Shown here: one piece after another, positions 1-11,150 of the stretch | How the letters are laid out: each line of letters opens with the position of its first letter | Numbering within the stretch: position 1 is the stretch's first letter | Assembly: GCF_000226115.1 (NCBI RefSeq) | Contig: NC_016461.1 | Coordinates: 3,534,001-3,598,000, forward strand | Origin: Thermothielavioides terrestris NRRL 8126 | Taxonomy: Eukaryota > Ascomycota > Sordariomycetes > Sordariales > Chaetomiaceae | Length of the DNA stretch: 64,000 nucleotides | Direction of reading: 5' to 3' | Notes under the pieces: generated by a model | What the model was told of the DNA's origin: nothing | The model's input: only the letters and a program-made list of their open reading frames with translations | The model's database searches: none | Program-made: the position numbers and the translations under genes

Positions 1-516
1 AGCAAGTGGAAGAGCTCTTCTTTGAGAATAGGAGGGAGGAGAGGAGGTCGAGGCAAAGGACAGGAGTGCAATCTAGGCGGACAACGGGTCGGCTTGGATC
101 AGCTCGAGCCAAAGATGAGGTCTTGCATTTTGAAGTGTAATGTTAGTTTGTGTAAAAAACCATGAAAAGGCAGAACGTCATGAAACCGAAACAAGTCTGC
201 TGCGGTTCAGGTGGCATCGCAGGGAAGAGGCAAGCCATGTCCGCCCAATTTACATGCTGAATCCTTTGGTTGGGTGGGCCGGAAGAGTTACCAAAAGCTT
301 GCGCAAAAGAGCGCAGAAAGAGGGGACCGCCTGTGGAAGTCGAGACCGGATCTGCATCTTGGCCACGATCTGCAAGACGCATGACCCAATCGTCGATCAG
401 GAAAACAAGATCAAGCCAAACAATCAATACTGTGTACACTCTGCACTGCAAGAGACCGGGTGTTGAGATTGGATTGAGAACAGAACTCTCTACCTGCAAC
501 GAGTTACCTGCTGAGC
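1..516. other. No supported gene at left edge
   Basis: Mixed-composition sequence. One frame is open from the edge to a TAA at about 138 and could be the last ~45 codons of a plus-strand gene, but with no upstream sequence this cannot be judged. No other coding signal is seen before the polypurine tract. Confidence 0.4.
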
Positions 517-882
517 AAAAAAGAAGAAAAGAAGAAAAAAGGAAGAAGAAAAGAAGAAAAAAGGAAGATAAAAAGAAGAAAAAAGGAAGATAAAAAGAAG
601 AAAAAAGGAAGATAAAAAGGAAAAAAAGGAAAAAAGAAAAAAGAAAAAAAGAAATAAGGGAAAAATGGAAAAGGGAAAAGAGGGAAAAATGGAAAAGGGA
701 AAAGAGGAAAAAAAAGGAAAAGGAAAAGAGAGGAAAAAAGAAAAAAAGAAAAATAGGAAAAAGAATAAAGGGAAAAAAAGAAAAAAGGAAAAAGAAGAAG
801 AGAAAATAGAAAAAAATAAGAAAGCAAAGGAAAAGAAGAAAAATAAAAGAATATAAAAAAAAGGAGAAAAAAAAAAAAAAAA
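517..882. repeat. Polypurine (A/G) low-complexity tract
   Basis: About 366 bp of almost uninterrupted purines on the plus strand, with only rare T. It is built from GAAGAAAAAAGGAAGA-like units. Around 550-620 a roughly 22-bp unit containing GGAAGATAAAAAGAAG is repeated in tandem. The long Phe/Leu/Ser-rich frames read from the opposite strand are a by-product of this composition. Such strand-asymmetric tracts can form triplex DNA; that is general knowledge, not seen here. Confidence 0.9.
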
Positions 883-913
883 CAGCTCGATATTGCAGAG
901 CTGAGCACAATCG

Positions 914-1320
914 CAAAGCTTGGGGTAGACGTTAAAGAGGTCCCGCCAAGACTAATTTCGGCCAATTGTCGGCAATGTTTTTATAGCGTCAGTACCCCGC
1001 CAAGACCGCTAAGCGGTTTACACTATCGCCAAGGGTTAGTTCGCCGGGGGTGCGGGGGGCGGCGCCAGCCCCTCGCTGGTTAGGGTGAGGGTTATAGTTA
1101 GGGTGAGGGTCAAGGTTAGGGTGTGGGTTAACTTCGTTTTCTTTTTTTTCGATTTGGTTGAGGTTTCGCGAAGCTGTTGCTACGAGTCTTTGCAATTCTC
1201 GTTGTTGATGTTGCTCGAAGTCGTCGCGGCCGCGCTCACCCCGTGGCGATTGTAAATACTTGTAAGCGGCAGTCTCCGAAATTAGTCTTGGCGGGACCTC
1301 TTTAACGACGACCAAGCTTG
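914..1320. mobile_element. Inverted-repeat-bounded element, MITE-like
   Basis: A perfect 32-bp inverted repeat joins 930-961 with 1276-1307 (core CCCGCCAAGACTAATTTCGG). Outside it, imperfect pairing continues through the HindIII-like sequence AAGCTT at 916-921 and 1314-1319, giving arms of about 40-45 bp. The ~310 bp between the perfect arms holds a G-rich segment, TTAGGG-like repeats and a poly-pyrimidine run. No transposase frame fits inside. Size and arms suit a non-autonomous DNA transposon or MITE, but no clear target-site duplication was found. It could be a one-off inverted duplication. Confidence 0.6.
1078..1130. repeat. Interstitial telomere-like repeats
   Basis: Three copies of TTAGGGTG interspersed with degenerate GAGGGTT/TGGGTT units, inside the inverted-repeat element. 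TTAGGG is the canonical filamentous-fungal telomere repeat. Here the array is short, degenerate and internal, so it is not a chromosome end. Confidence 0.7.
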
Positions 1321-2212
1321 GCAGCGGGCTTGACGCTAAGACCCACTCCAAGATGACCAGGGTTGCATTGGATTGCGACTGCCGCGGTGACCCTGGTCCA
1401 GCTGGATCTTGCAGGCCCCACAAGCCCTTTTTGGGCGAGCGCAAGCCAGCAGTGACACCTCCTTGCGTCATTCAATAGCAACCGGGAAGGAAGATGCGCT
1501 GTTCAACCAGGCGCTGGGACACAGGCCCAGCTGCGACGGTCGCCCCGGTGGGCAAAGAATGATGCAGTGCTATGGGAATGGAACCCTTCTGGGTGTCTGT
1601 CCATGACAACCGGAATTTGGCTTGGAGGAAAGACACGGAACTGATGAAGATCTATCGTCAGGATTACAGGAATCACTGTGCACGGAGTACCGCGCACCTC
1701 CCCTTCCTCTCTTCCTCGGCGGGCAGCCTCTCTTCCCCCTGGTTTTTGTTTTGCATCGCGACTGTGCGACCAATGCCAGCCATCGGAGCCAACCGCCGGC
1801 ATTCGATTGGCACTACTGCGGAGTTAGCTGTCCCAGAACGGCTCGGCCCACCCTCACTGGCGCCGTCAAGCTGCTAGCTAAGCTCAGGTAGTGCACGCTA
1901 GGACTAATAGGTGAAGTGGTTTGCACACTACTCGCTTCCCGTCGCCGTGCATGGGGACACCCCCGGCTACTCAGTTTCTTCTGGCCTTCATATGAAGGCC
2001 AGCCCGCTGCCGCGCCTGTCGTGCCGGAGGACCTGACCGTTTCCTGTCGATTTGGTGATCTGACAAGCCTGTTTCGGGACGCCAGGGCATCCGGGGCGAC
2101 TGACGCCTCGACTCCAGACGCCCTCCCAACGCGGTCGGTCGACAGGACAAGAGAAGGACGAAAGCGCGAGGATACTCAGTTACCCCGAGAGTGATTCCGC
2201 CCCGCCGCCAGC
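1321..2212. other. Intergenic, promoter side of the channel gene
   Basis: No coding frame stands out. The last few hundred bases upstream of the start codon at 2213 presumably hold the promoter and 5' UTR of the DUF221 gene, but no individual element is clear enough to call. Confidence 0.5.
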
Positions 2213-5202
2213 ATGAGCAGCAACAGCGACCAGGCGGCAAAGCCGTCGTCGCTGTCGGGTGAGTGCCGGCCATGACCCTATATGCCACGACGGGGTGCAT
2301 CTCGTTGACTCGTCGCTCGCTGCAGGCATGGTCTCGACCCTCGTCCCGGTAGCGGTCGTCTCTGCCGTGTACATTTCCATCTTCCTGGTCCTGCGGCGGA
2401 GCCAGCGCCGCTACTATGCCCCCAGGACCTATCTCGGGAGCTTGCGGGAGAGGTACGGTAGACTTGGTCCCTCGCAACCCTCGCAATCCCCGCGACGTCT
2501 CATGGCATCGGCTTGCTAACACGGGCCTCCGGCCCCGGCCCCAGCGAGCGCTCGCCGCCCCTTCCCGGCGGCTTCTTCAACTGGGTCGGCAGCTTCTGGA
2601 AGATCCCCGACATCTACGCCCTGCAGCACCAGTCCCTCGACGCCTACCTCTATATCCGTTACCTGCGCACCGCCCTGATCCTTTGTGCAGTGGGCTGCTG
2701 CATCACCTGGCCCATCCTGTTCCCAGTTAACGCCACCGGCGGCGGCAACCAGACCCAGCTCGACATCCTGTCGTACGCCAACATCAATCAGGACACCCAG
2801 TACAACCGCTACTATGCCCACGCCTTCGTCTCGTGGCTGTACTTCGGCTTTGTCATGTACATGATCATGCGCGAGTGCATCTTCTTCATCAACCTGCGCC
2901 AGGCCTTCCTGCTGAGCCCCTTCTACGCCGACCGCATCTCGTCCCGCACCGTGCTGTTCACCTCTGTGCCCGCCCCCTACCTGGACGAGGCGAAGCTGCG
3001 CAAGGTCTTCGGCCCCGCGGTCAAGAACGTCTGGATCACCAGCGACACCAAGGAGCTCGACAAGCTGGTCGAGGACCGCGACAAGGCCGCCATGCGCCTC
3101 GAGAAGGCTGAGGTCAAGCTGATCAAGCTCGCGAACAAGGCCCGCCAGGAGGCCATCAAGAAGGGCGCCGCTGCCGACGAGGCCGACAAGGCCCCCATCG
3201 TGGGCGATGCCGAGTCCGGCAGCGTCGCCGCCCGCTGGGTGCCCAACAAGAAGCGTCCAACCCACCGCCTCGGGCCCCTGGGTCTGTGGGGCAAGAAGGT
3301 CGACACCATCAACTGGTGCCGCTCCGAGCTCGAGCGGCTCATCCCGGAGGTCGAAGCCGCCCAGGCGAAGTACCGCGCCGGCGGGTACAGGAAGGTCCCT
3401 GGTGTCTTCATCGAGTTCCGAACCCAAGCCGACGCCGAAGGTGCCTCCCAGATCCTCGCCCACCACCAGGGCCTGCACATGACTCCCAAGCACGTCGGCA
3501 TCCGGCCGGGCGAGATTGTTTGGAAGTCGCTCGCCATCCCCTGGTGGCAGAAGGTGATTCGCCGCTACGCCGTGGTGGCATTCATCACTGCCATGATCCT
3601 TTTCTGGGCCATTCCGGTCGCCTTCGTTGGCGCCGTCAGCAACATCACCTATCTCTCGAGCTTCAGCTGGCTGCACTGGCTGGGCGATATCCCGCCCGTC
3701 ATCATGGGCGTCGTGACCGGCCTGTTGCCATCAGTTCTTCTCTCGATTCTCATGGCGCTCGTGCCGATCGTCATGCGCCGTACGTTCCGACCGGCCCCCC
3801 TTTGCTTAACTTCATCCCGAGTCTTGGCTGACCACCTACAAAAATAGTGTGCGCGAAGCTGGCCGGCGAGCCGTCCCTCTCGAGGGTCGAGCTGTTCACG
3901 CAAAACGCCTACTTCGCCTTCCAGGTCGTCCAGGTCTTCCTGGTCGCCACCCTGGCGTCCTCGGCGACCGCCGTGGCCAAGCAGATCGTCGACAGCCCCA
4001 TGAGCGCCCCGAGCATCCTGGCCAACAACCTGCCCAAGGCGTCCAACCTCTACATTGCCTATTTTATCGTTCAGGGACTGAGCATCTCGGTTTCGGTCCT
4101 GACCCAGGTCGTCGGTTTCGTCGTTTTCACACTGCTCTACAAGTTCCTTGCCAACACGCCCCGCGCGCTGTACACGAAGTGGTCCAACCTCAGCGCCATC
4201 TCGTGGGGCAGCACCTTGCCGGTTTACACTAACATCATCGTCGTCGGTATGTCAACTGTCAACACACCCCCTCTCCCTCCCCCCCCCCCCCAACCCCGCC
4301 CCCCCGGCTTAAAGGGGCTTGCTGACACGTACACAGCCATCACGTACTCGTGCATCGCCCCGCTGATGCTGGGCTGGGCCACCATAGCTATGGCTGGTTT
4401 TCACCTAGCTTATAAATATAACATTCTCTTCGTCACCGACACGAAGATCGACACGCGCGGCCTCATCTACCCGCGCGCCATCAAGCAGCTCTTCACGGGC
4501 CTGTACCTGGCCGAGGTGTGCATGATCGGCCTGTTCGGCGCGTCGGTCGCCCCGGGCCCGCTCGTGCTGATGGTCGCCTTCCTTGTGTTCACCGTGCTCT
4601 TCCACCTCTCGCTCAACAGCGCCCTCGACCCGCTGCTGTACAACCTGCCGCTGACCCTGCTCGCCGAGGAGGAGGAGTCTGCGCGGCTCCTCGACCCCGA
4701 GAAGAACGCCGCCGCGGCCGGCCCCGGCCCGAGCACCAGCAATAACAACAACGACGCCGTCGCCGACGGCGACAAGCCCGCGCAGTCCGCGTCCGAGGCG
4801 GACGGCGACGCCGCCGCCGCCGCCCACGCACGCGAGGAGGAGGCCCGCCAGGCCGCCAGCCGCGGCGGCCGCGGCGGCGGCAACGTGCTCACGCGCTTCC
4901 TCAAGCCGTGGCTCTACGCGGACTACGCGACGCTGCGGGCGCTGGTGCCGCGCGGCGCGGCGCTGGAGCCGTACGCGGCCGACGTCGCCGCCAACGCGTA
5001 CCACCCGCCCGCGGTCACGTCGGCGGCGCCGCTGCTGTGGATCCCCGCCGACCCGGCCGGCGTCTCCAAGCAGGAGGTCGCCCACACCGCCCGCGTCATC
5101 CCCATCACCGACGAGGGCTGCGAGCTCGACGACAAGGGAAAGATCGTTTGGGACCGCGAGGGCGCGCGCCCGCCTGTGTGGGAGGAGAAGATTTATTACT
5201 AG
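2213..5202 (+). CDS. CSC1/OSCA-like DUF221 membrane protein (PHM7/RSN1 type)
   Basis: Predicted 890-aa polytopic membrane protein of the DUF221 (RSN1_7TM) family, which includes calcium-permeable, osmotically gated cation channels (CSC1/OSCA) and yeast PHM7/RSN1. Five exons splice cleanly: 2213-2258, 2326-2452, 2545-3779, 3848-4246 and 4337-5202. The N-terminal helix follows a short leader (residues ~17-37). Two more helices precede a charged cytosolic loop (~150-350, containing FTSVPAPYLDE and VFIEFRTQADA), then the RSN1_7TM helices from about 375. The C-terminal tail (~780-890), with NVLTRFLKPW and ending in WEEKIYY, resembles the PHM7_ext domain, favouring PHM7/RSN1 orthology over CSC1 itself. 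Intron 4 contains a C-rich run. Ion selectivity is inferred only from family. It converges with the MFS gene downstream. Confidence 0.9.
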
Positions 5203-5784
5203 GCGGTAATGGTGGTGTGCGAACGGGTGAGGAGTCGGGGGGGTGTGTTGTGGGCTGGGAATCTAAGGAGGCAGGTGGGTGTGCGGTGATCGTGGACGGG
5301 TTCCGGTGCCTGGAATGGATTTGCGTTTGATACCCGGGTTGAACAGGCTGACCAAGTTGGAATTACATATTATTAGCTTTTCTCGGCCGTTGCGGCTGTA
5401 ATCTTGACTATATTATTTACTTCATGCCATGATATTTCAGTAGCCACAGGTTCCTCGATGTCTGTTTCGCCGGCCATCCAACGCGGCAAGGCCCAGACCA
5501 GGTTGGCACAAACAAACAAGCCAGACCAAAGAGACATGGCAGACGCCGGGTATAATACCATGCCGTGGGAGGAGAACACAACAGAGCAATCATTGGCGAC
5601 TCGAATACAGTGTCTTATCATTTAATCATTTGATCTCGTAAACACCCCTTCGCAGTCGGTCTACAGAGACATCTATCCAGGTGTATTTCTGAGCTCCCAA
5701 GATCTATCGACGGTTTCCAGTATCCAAGGTCTATCGACGGCTTTCCAAAACATCAAGATATGGCACGGTTAGATGGCAAAACCT
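5203..5784. other. Convergent intergenic region with a short direct repeat
   Basis: Shared 3' region between the plus-strand channel gene and the minus-strand MFS gene. Near the MFS stop a ~22-bp unit containing TCTATCGACGG is directly repeated at 5697-5718 and 5724-5746. No gene seen. Confidence 0.6.
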
Positions 5785-7871
5785 CTACTTCTGCTCCTTC
5801 TTTTCGGCAGCAGCGGGCGCAATCTGTGCGAGAGCGACCGCCTTGCCGGAGCCCGCAGGCTCGCCAGCGTCCGCGGGGCGGGGGGCATGGCCCTGGGTGC
5901 CCAGCCGGACGAACGGCAGGAAGAGGAAGCTGCCGGCGGCCAGGCCGATGGACACCTGGAACGCCTTGGCGTAGGGCACCATGGGGTCGGCCACGCCCTG
6001 CGGCGTCTCGGTCGACTGCGTGAAGACAGCCGTCGACACGCCCAGCGCGATGGCCGTCCCCAGCCTGAACAGCGTGTTGAAGATGCCGCCGGCCAGGGCC
6101 TGCTGGTGGGAGGGCAACGACTGCATCACGTACATCTATCAACAGGAAGGAGGGGTTGCCCGTCAGCGACGCTTTCGTGTAACATTGCCAAGAAAACGAG
6201 CTTGGGGCTGGGGCTGGGGCTGGCCTGGGCAGGGCTGGACCTACATTCGCCACGTTGAACTGGAAGTCAGCCCCGACAACGCCCAGAATCAGCGACGGGA
6301 AGATGAAGGCCCAGTACGGGCTGTCGGGCTGCATGAGCGCCAGCAGCACGTTCGATCCGACGTACGCCAGGCTTCCCATGACCAGGAGCAGCGTGTTGTT
6401 GATGCGGTGCAGGACCGCGCCGGCGATCGCGTTGTAGATCAGGCCGGCGACAACCTGCGGCAGCAGGTGTACGGCGACCAGGAGCGGCGTCAGGCCTTGG
6501 CGCTCCTGCATGAAGAACGACAGCCAAAATTGGGACGACGTGAACGCCATGAAGCCGGGGAGGCAGGACAGTATGATCTGCGGGAGTCAGTCAGCCAAAC
6601 ACAAACCCTTCCCAACACCACCCTCAACTCCAACCCCAACAACGCCGCTCAGCAAGCAAGCACAGCGCCAGACACGTACAAAGGTGAAATTGCGGTCCTT
6701 CCAGATGTGCGGCGGCATCAGCGGGTGCGGGTAGACGGTCTCCCAGCCGACAAACGCGGCGAGCAACACCACGCCAACGACGAGCATGGCAATGATGTGC
6801 GCCGTCTTCCAACCGTCCGTCGGGCCGAGCCTGCCCCACGCACCACGTTAGTATACCTTCTCCCCCCCTTTTCCCCGTCCACACCTTGCCCGCAACACAA
6901 TTAATTACTCACGTTATCCCGGCCGTCAGCAGGCCGGTCCCCAGGATGGTCAGCGCGGTGCCGACGAAGTCGAACGTGCGCACGAACCGCGCCAGCCTCT
7001 CCCGGAACGGCTCGCCGGGCGGGTATGCCTCGACCTTGGGGATGGTCCAGAGGGCGCCGACGGCGAAGACGACCCAGAGGATGGCCATGAGGACGTAGGA
7101 GGCGCGCCAGTTGAGGACCATGGCGGCGACGCCGCTGATGACGCTGCCGAGGACGAAGCCGAGGGGGTTGCCGGCGCTGAAGGCGGAGAAGGCGAGGTTC
7201 TTGCGCTTGCTGGGCACGTCGTAGGCGGCGCCCATGATGCCGATGGCGGGGGGGACGACCATGGCGGCGCACAGGCCCAGCAGGCCGCACACGACGTCCA
7301 TCCAGAAGGGGTTCTGCGCGAAGGCGACCAGCAGCGCGAACGCCGCGAACGACGCCATCCCCGCCACGAACTGCGCCCGCCGCCCCAGCAGGTCGGCCGA
7401 CTGGCCCAGCCCGAGCTGGAACGCGCCCGCCGTCAGCGACGTCGACGCCGTGATCCAGCTGATCTCCCCCTGCGTCATGCCCAGGTCGCGGCCGATGGAG
7501 GCGGTCAGGATGGCGGAGGCGCCGAGGAAGAAGGACGAGGTAGCTGTCGCGGTCGTGGCCTGGAAGACGAAAAGGCACTCCTGCAGCGTCGAGGTGAAGC
7601 AGGCCGGGCGCGCGCCGAAGGACTGCGAGCGCGGGCCCCCTTGGGAGATGCGGCGGTGTGATTCCGGGTCCGATTCGGGGTCCGAGTTGTGATCCCGGCT
7701 CTGGTCCGGGTCGGGCCGCCGCTGCTGCTGCTGCTGCTGTTGCTGCGGCCCTGGTGCGGCCGGAAGGGGCGCGATTGTCCCCATGGATGTCGATGCCGAG
7801 TCGGATTCGGCTCCGGAGACGGCCGGTGTCACGGCCTCCTTGGAGAGGGACAGGTCGTCCGCCGTTGCCAT
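5785..7871 (-). CDS. MFS drug:H+ antiporter, DHA2 (14-TM) type
   Basis: Predicted 597-aa plasma-membrane exporter of the major facilitator superfamily. Four exons on the minus strand: 7871-6913, 6830-6680, 6577-6245 and 6135-5785, with donors GTGAGT, GTACGT and GTAGGT. A ~88-residue hydrophilic N-terminus carries an eight-glutamine run (CTG/TTG repeats at ~7720-7745). TM helices follow. DLLGRRAQFVAG is the cytoplasmic loop 2-3 signature. The segment before exon 4 joins as VANMYVMQSLP and leads into LAGGIFNTLFRLGTA, a pattern of fungal DHA2/ATR1-like transporters. The substrate cannot be told. No biosynthetic cluster adjoins it, so a general toxicant or amine exporter is the safest description. 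Confidence 0.88.
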
Positions 7872-8936
7872 GGCTGGATTGTGGAAATGGTTCCAGGCTG
7901 AGCAAAAAGAGAGAAAAAAAAATCTCGGAATCCGAGAGAGGAAATCTGTCTTTTTGTCCTCTTCCTTCGATGACGCTTATGGTGGGTTATCCGAATCCCG
8001 CTGTGCTCATGTAATCCATCATCCTTCATGTTCACTAAGAGCGAGGTTAAGCCGGTGGCGCGGCGAGCCACCGAACCGGCTCGGAATTAAGCGGCTCTCA
8101 TCTCGGAACTAACTACTGTGTCCTGTACATACATGTTCTGATTACAAACCTATGGATTTAGGTGCTGACCTCCCGCATTTTGGAGGATTGGATGACAAAC
8201 AAGGAGTCAGCTCGTAGTAAACCGATGTTGATGCTGTGGTTGTTGCTCCTTTTTGCCGAGTTCCAACTGTTCGTTAATTTTCAGAGGACGCCACAGCAAC
8301 TGGGCGGCAGCCGTTCGGGCTTTTTTGCCAACTGCCTTACACAGTAGGCACGTTAACGCCAGTTAACTTTTCCGCGCCTGGCAACACAACAGCACTACCA
8401 CACCAGGGCAGTTTTCCATACCTACCCTGACCTGACAGGGCACTACCTACCAAGTGGAGTTAGTTAGCGGAGACGGGCCCCTGGCAGCCACCCCCAGATA
8501 AGGCCCGGACCAGGCCGCCTCCCCACGCGCGAGTCACGAGAACACTGTCCCGAAGTGAACCCCTTGCCTCAGATCGCTTCCTTGTTCGTTCGTTTGCAGA
8601 CACCGAGCGGCCCTGCACAGCCCAAGGCTGCAGCCAACGATGGCTCGCGCTGAGGCTCGGAGGCGCCCAATGGCGGCCCTGCACCCGCGCGACCCCTTGC
8701 CCTTCTCAGTTATGTGTTGTCAACAGTTTGGGTGCCAGATGGGGGGCTGCCCAACGCAGATGCGGATGTCCATGGTATAAGATGTGCTCTTGAGACGTTC
8801 GAGGGCGGAGGAGGAGTGTCGTCTGCTTGTCTTCTTGAAAAGTCTGGCCCTCTTCCGCCGCCGTGCCTCTTCAATGGGTTGAGCCTTGAATCTGTCTGAA
8901 GTGACTTGTGATTCCCCATCAATAACAACAGCCCGT
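7872..8936. other. Intergenic between divergent MFS and small-protein genes
   Basis: Upstream regions of both the minus-strand MFS gene and the plus-strand small gene. Near 8050-8085 there is an imperfect inverted repeat built on AGCCGGTGGC. No coding frame with gene-like composition is seen. Confidence 0.5.
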
Positions 8937-9017
8937 GTAAGTACTTGCCTGAACAGCCCTCTCACTCTCTCCCCACGTGCTGACCTCTCAGCCTCAGCCT
9001 GCCCGCCAGAACTCATC

Positions 9018-9263
9018 ATGTCTCTCCCTGCCGACTCTCCCACCTCGGGCAGCCTCAGCCCCGACCAGGCCCGGGACTACTCCTTCCCTGCCCAGCACAG
9101 CCGGTCCAGCAGCGTCCAGTCGTCCACTTCGGACTATGAGCTCGCCACGGCGGGCAAAGAAGTCAGGTTCCCGGACATTGTCCGCCGTGATATGGAGTTC
9201 TTCATGGCGAGGCTGACCAAGACCACCTCCAACGAGTCGACCTCGTCGACCGTGCTGAGATGA
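9018..9263 (+). CDS. Small serine-rich hypothetical protein (81 aa)
   Basis: Not recognised. The ATG at 9018 sits in a good context (CATCATGTC) and opens an 81-codon frame. The N-terminus is rich in Ser, Pro and Gln (~1-40). A more ordered C-terminal part contains GKEVRFPDIVRRDMEFFMARL, which may form an amphipathic helix. A convincing intron (donor GTAAGT at 8937, GCTGAC branch site, acceptor at 8991) lies just upstream and would be in the 5' UTR. That is the main reason to accept this as a transcribed gene. An in-frame extension to 8886 would read through this intron and is less likely. No signal peptide or membrane segment. Confidence 0.55.
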   Translation: MSLPADSPTSGSLSPDQARDYSFPAQHSRSSSVQSSTSDYELATAGKEVRFPDIVRRDMEFFMARLTKTTSNESTSSTVLR

Positions 9264-11081
9264 GCGGACCACACTGCTCCCGGTACCTAAATGCCAGCAG
9301 CAGCAGCAGCAGCAGCAGGAGCAGCAATAGCATCAAACACACACACACACTGAGAGGAAGCATGGCGGCCGCGGCCTGGAAGGAGGATATACCCCGAGAT
9401 TGTTTCGCATCTGTGACGACTGATGATGACCCGCTTTCCTTCCCGTCTGGTCTGGTGGTTTGGTGTTGGGGGCTGTATCAGTGTATCATCAATACGGAAC
9501 AGGCAAGATTGTCAGCATCGGTTGGTGTGTACGGAGTATTTGAACAGGCAAACAAGCGAACAAAGAAGGACTTGAACTCAAACAGGCGCTGGGCTCGACC
9601 AAGGCCTCGACAGTGACCCACAGAAGATGCCCAACACGTCCCTTCCTTGGCCCAGCCTGCCCAAACGCATACCTACTTCTCCCCCATCCGCTAGTGTGGC
9701 ATGTCCCGAGGCGTCGGCCAGTTGTTATGTCTCCTGTCCTCCCCCCACGATCACAGAAGGACGGACACAGCCACTTGAAGACGACCCACACCCACCCCCA
9801 GACAAAAGCAGGAAAACAGCACGAGCAACGTCGCACAACGTCAACGCCGCTGGATCGTGCCAAGGCCAGCAAGGCAATTCAGCTTTGTCCGACCACACTT
9901 CCCCCTCCGTGGGCCCGTGCCCGGGTACTTCCCTTCTTTCTCTTCTCGGACTGACTACTCCTAACCCACCTGTGATGCAACAGCCCCATACACTCTAGCC
10001 ACGCCCCCCTCTCCTCGACCACCTTTTTCAGCCTTGAACAGTGAAACGGCAGACAAGGTAGGGAGGCAACGAAGAACAACGATTCCTCGGAAGGCGAAGA
10101 AGAGGGAAGAGAGTGAGGAGTGGGAAGAGCATAGAGTACCACACCGAACAAGCCATTTGCACAGCATCAACCGCTTCACCCTGGCCATTTAGTCCATCTA
10201 GCCATCGACACGCACAGCAACTTGCAACCAAGTAAGGAGCTCCAAAATACATAGAAAACTTGGCGCAAAATAGGTAGGTATCAAATATTGTAGTACCTGT
10301 AGTAGGTAGTCGCAGGACGCAACAGTAGGTAGTGAAGTACTAGGGAGCAACCATACACACTCGAATCAGAAACAAACGACAAGCTACAAAACAACCCGCG
10401 CCCTCAACAAACCCCCCTCCCTCCCCCTTCCCCGGCCCCAACCCCTTTACATGTCGTCAACAAAAAAAACCGCCGCGCCCCGTCCAGCCTGCCCGCGTGC
10501 CTCCTGCCAGGCTATGCACGGAAGAGAGCCCGCAACACCCAAGAACCAAAAAGAGAAAAAAATAAGAGAGAGAAACATTGACTACCAGTACGTACTACCG
10601 GCGAACGGGAGAACCGTACACATACTACTCCCAACTGCCAACTCAAAAAACTCGACCATAAACTGTGTGTGTGGCCTCGCGAGTGCGCCGTGAAGCGCCT
10701 CGCCATTCATAAATACCTAGCCCAGCGCGATTCAACCATCCCCATTCTTCAGAAGTTCTTTCCATCCGTTCCTCCACCACCACCCATCATTCATTCTGTC
10801 TGCGATACCTACATGAGATTTTCTTCACTCTAGCTTAGCACGCATTTCAAATGGGCCTACCAACTTCCTAATCTCCCCTTCCCCATTTCCCCCCCTTCCA
10901 AAACACACACACGCAGACACCTCTCTCAACAGGTGCTCTCTGAATGGTAACGTAGGCAGGGCAATCGACCAAAGCAAGAATGAAAGAAAAAGAAGAAGCC
11001 GAACCTTCCAAGTTTCACAACATCCCTCCTTCGCCCTTCGCCCCAAAGCCCTGTCAACCGAGTTCCCCACCCCAACCAACC
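9264..11081. other. Long intergenic region with microsatellites
   Basis: Contains an (AGC)n run at about 9297-9320 and a short (AC)n run at about 9338-9350, probably within the 3' UTR of the small gene. Around 10270-10345 the motif GTAGGTAG recurs several times. The remainder is C/T-rich sequence lying 3' of the transcription-factor gene. Frames here lack codon structure and I call none. Confidence 0.55.
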
Positions 11082-11150
11082 AACAACTCCCCTCCCTACT
11101 TAGTAACAACTCCCCTCCCTACCTAGTAGCAACTCCCCTCGTTACCTAGT
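11082..11150. repeat. Three-copy 23-bp tandem repeat overlapping a stop codon
   Basis: Units at 11082-11104, 11105-11127 and 11128-11150 share the core CAACTCCCCTC and end in CTTAGT or CCTAGT. The third unit contains the CTA that is the stop codon (TAG) of the minus-strand Zn2Cys6 gene. The repeat therefore starts inside the last codons and runs into its 3' UTR. Confidence 0.85.

Noticed and set aside
1..138. Open frame from the window edge to a TAA at about 138
   Set aside because: Could be a gene's last ~45 codons, but composition is low-complexity Arg/Glu-rich and nothing upstream is visible.
143..965. Long Phe/Leu/Ser-rich minus-strand frames
   Set aside because: They are translations of the polypurine tract's complement and carry no real protein signal.
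989..1471. 160-codon minus-strand frame with repeated NPHPN peptide
   Set aside because: The peptide repeat is a translation of the telomere-like array, and the frame spans one arm of the inverted-repeat element.
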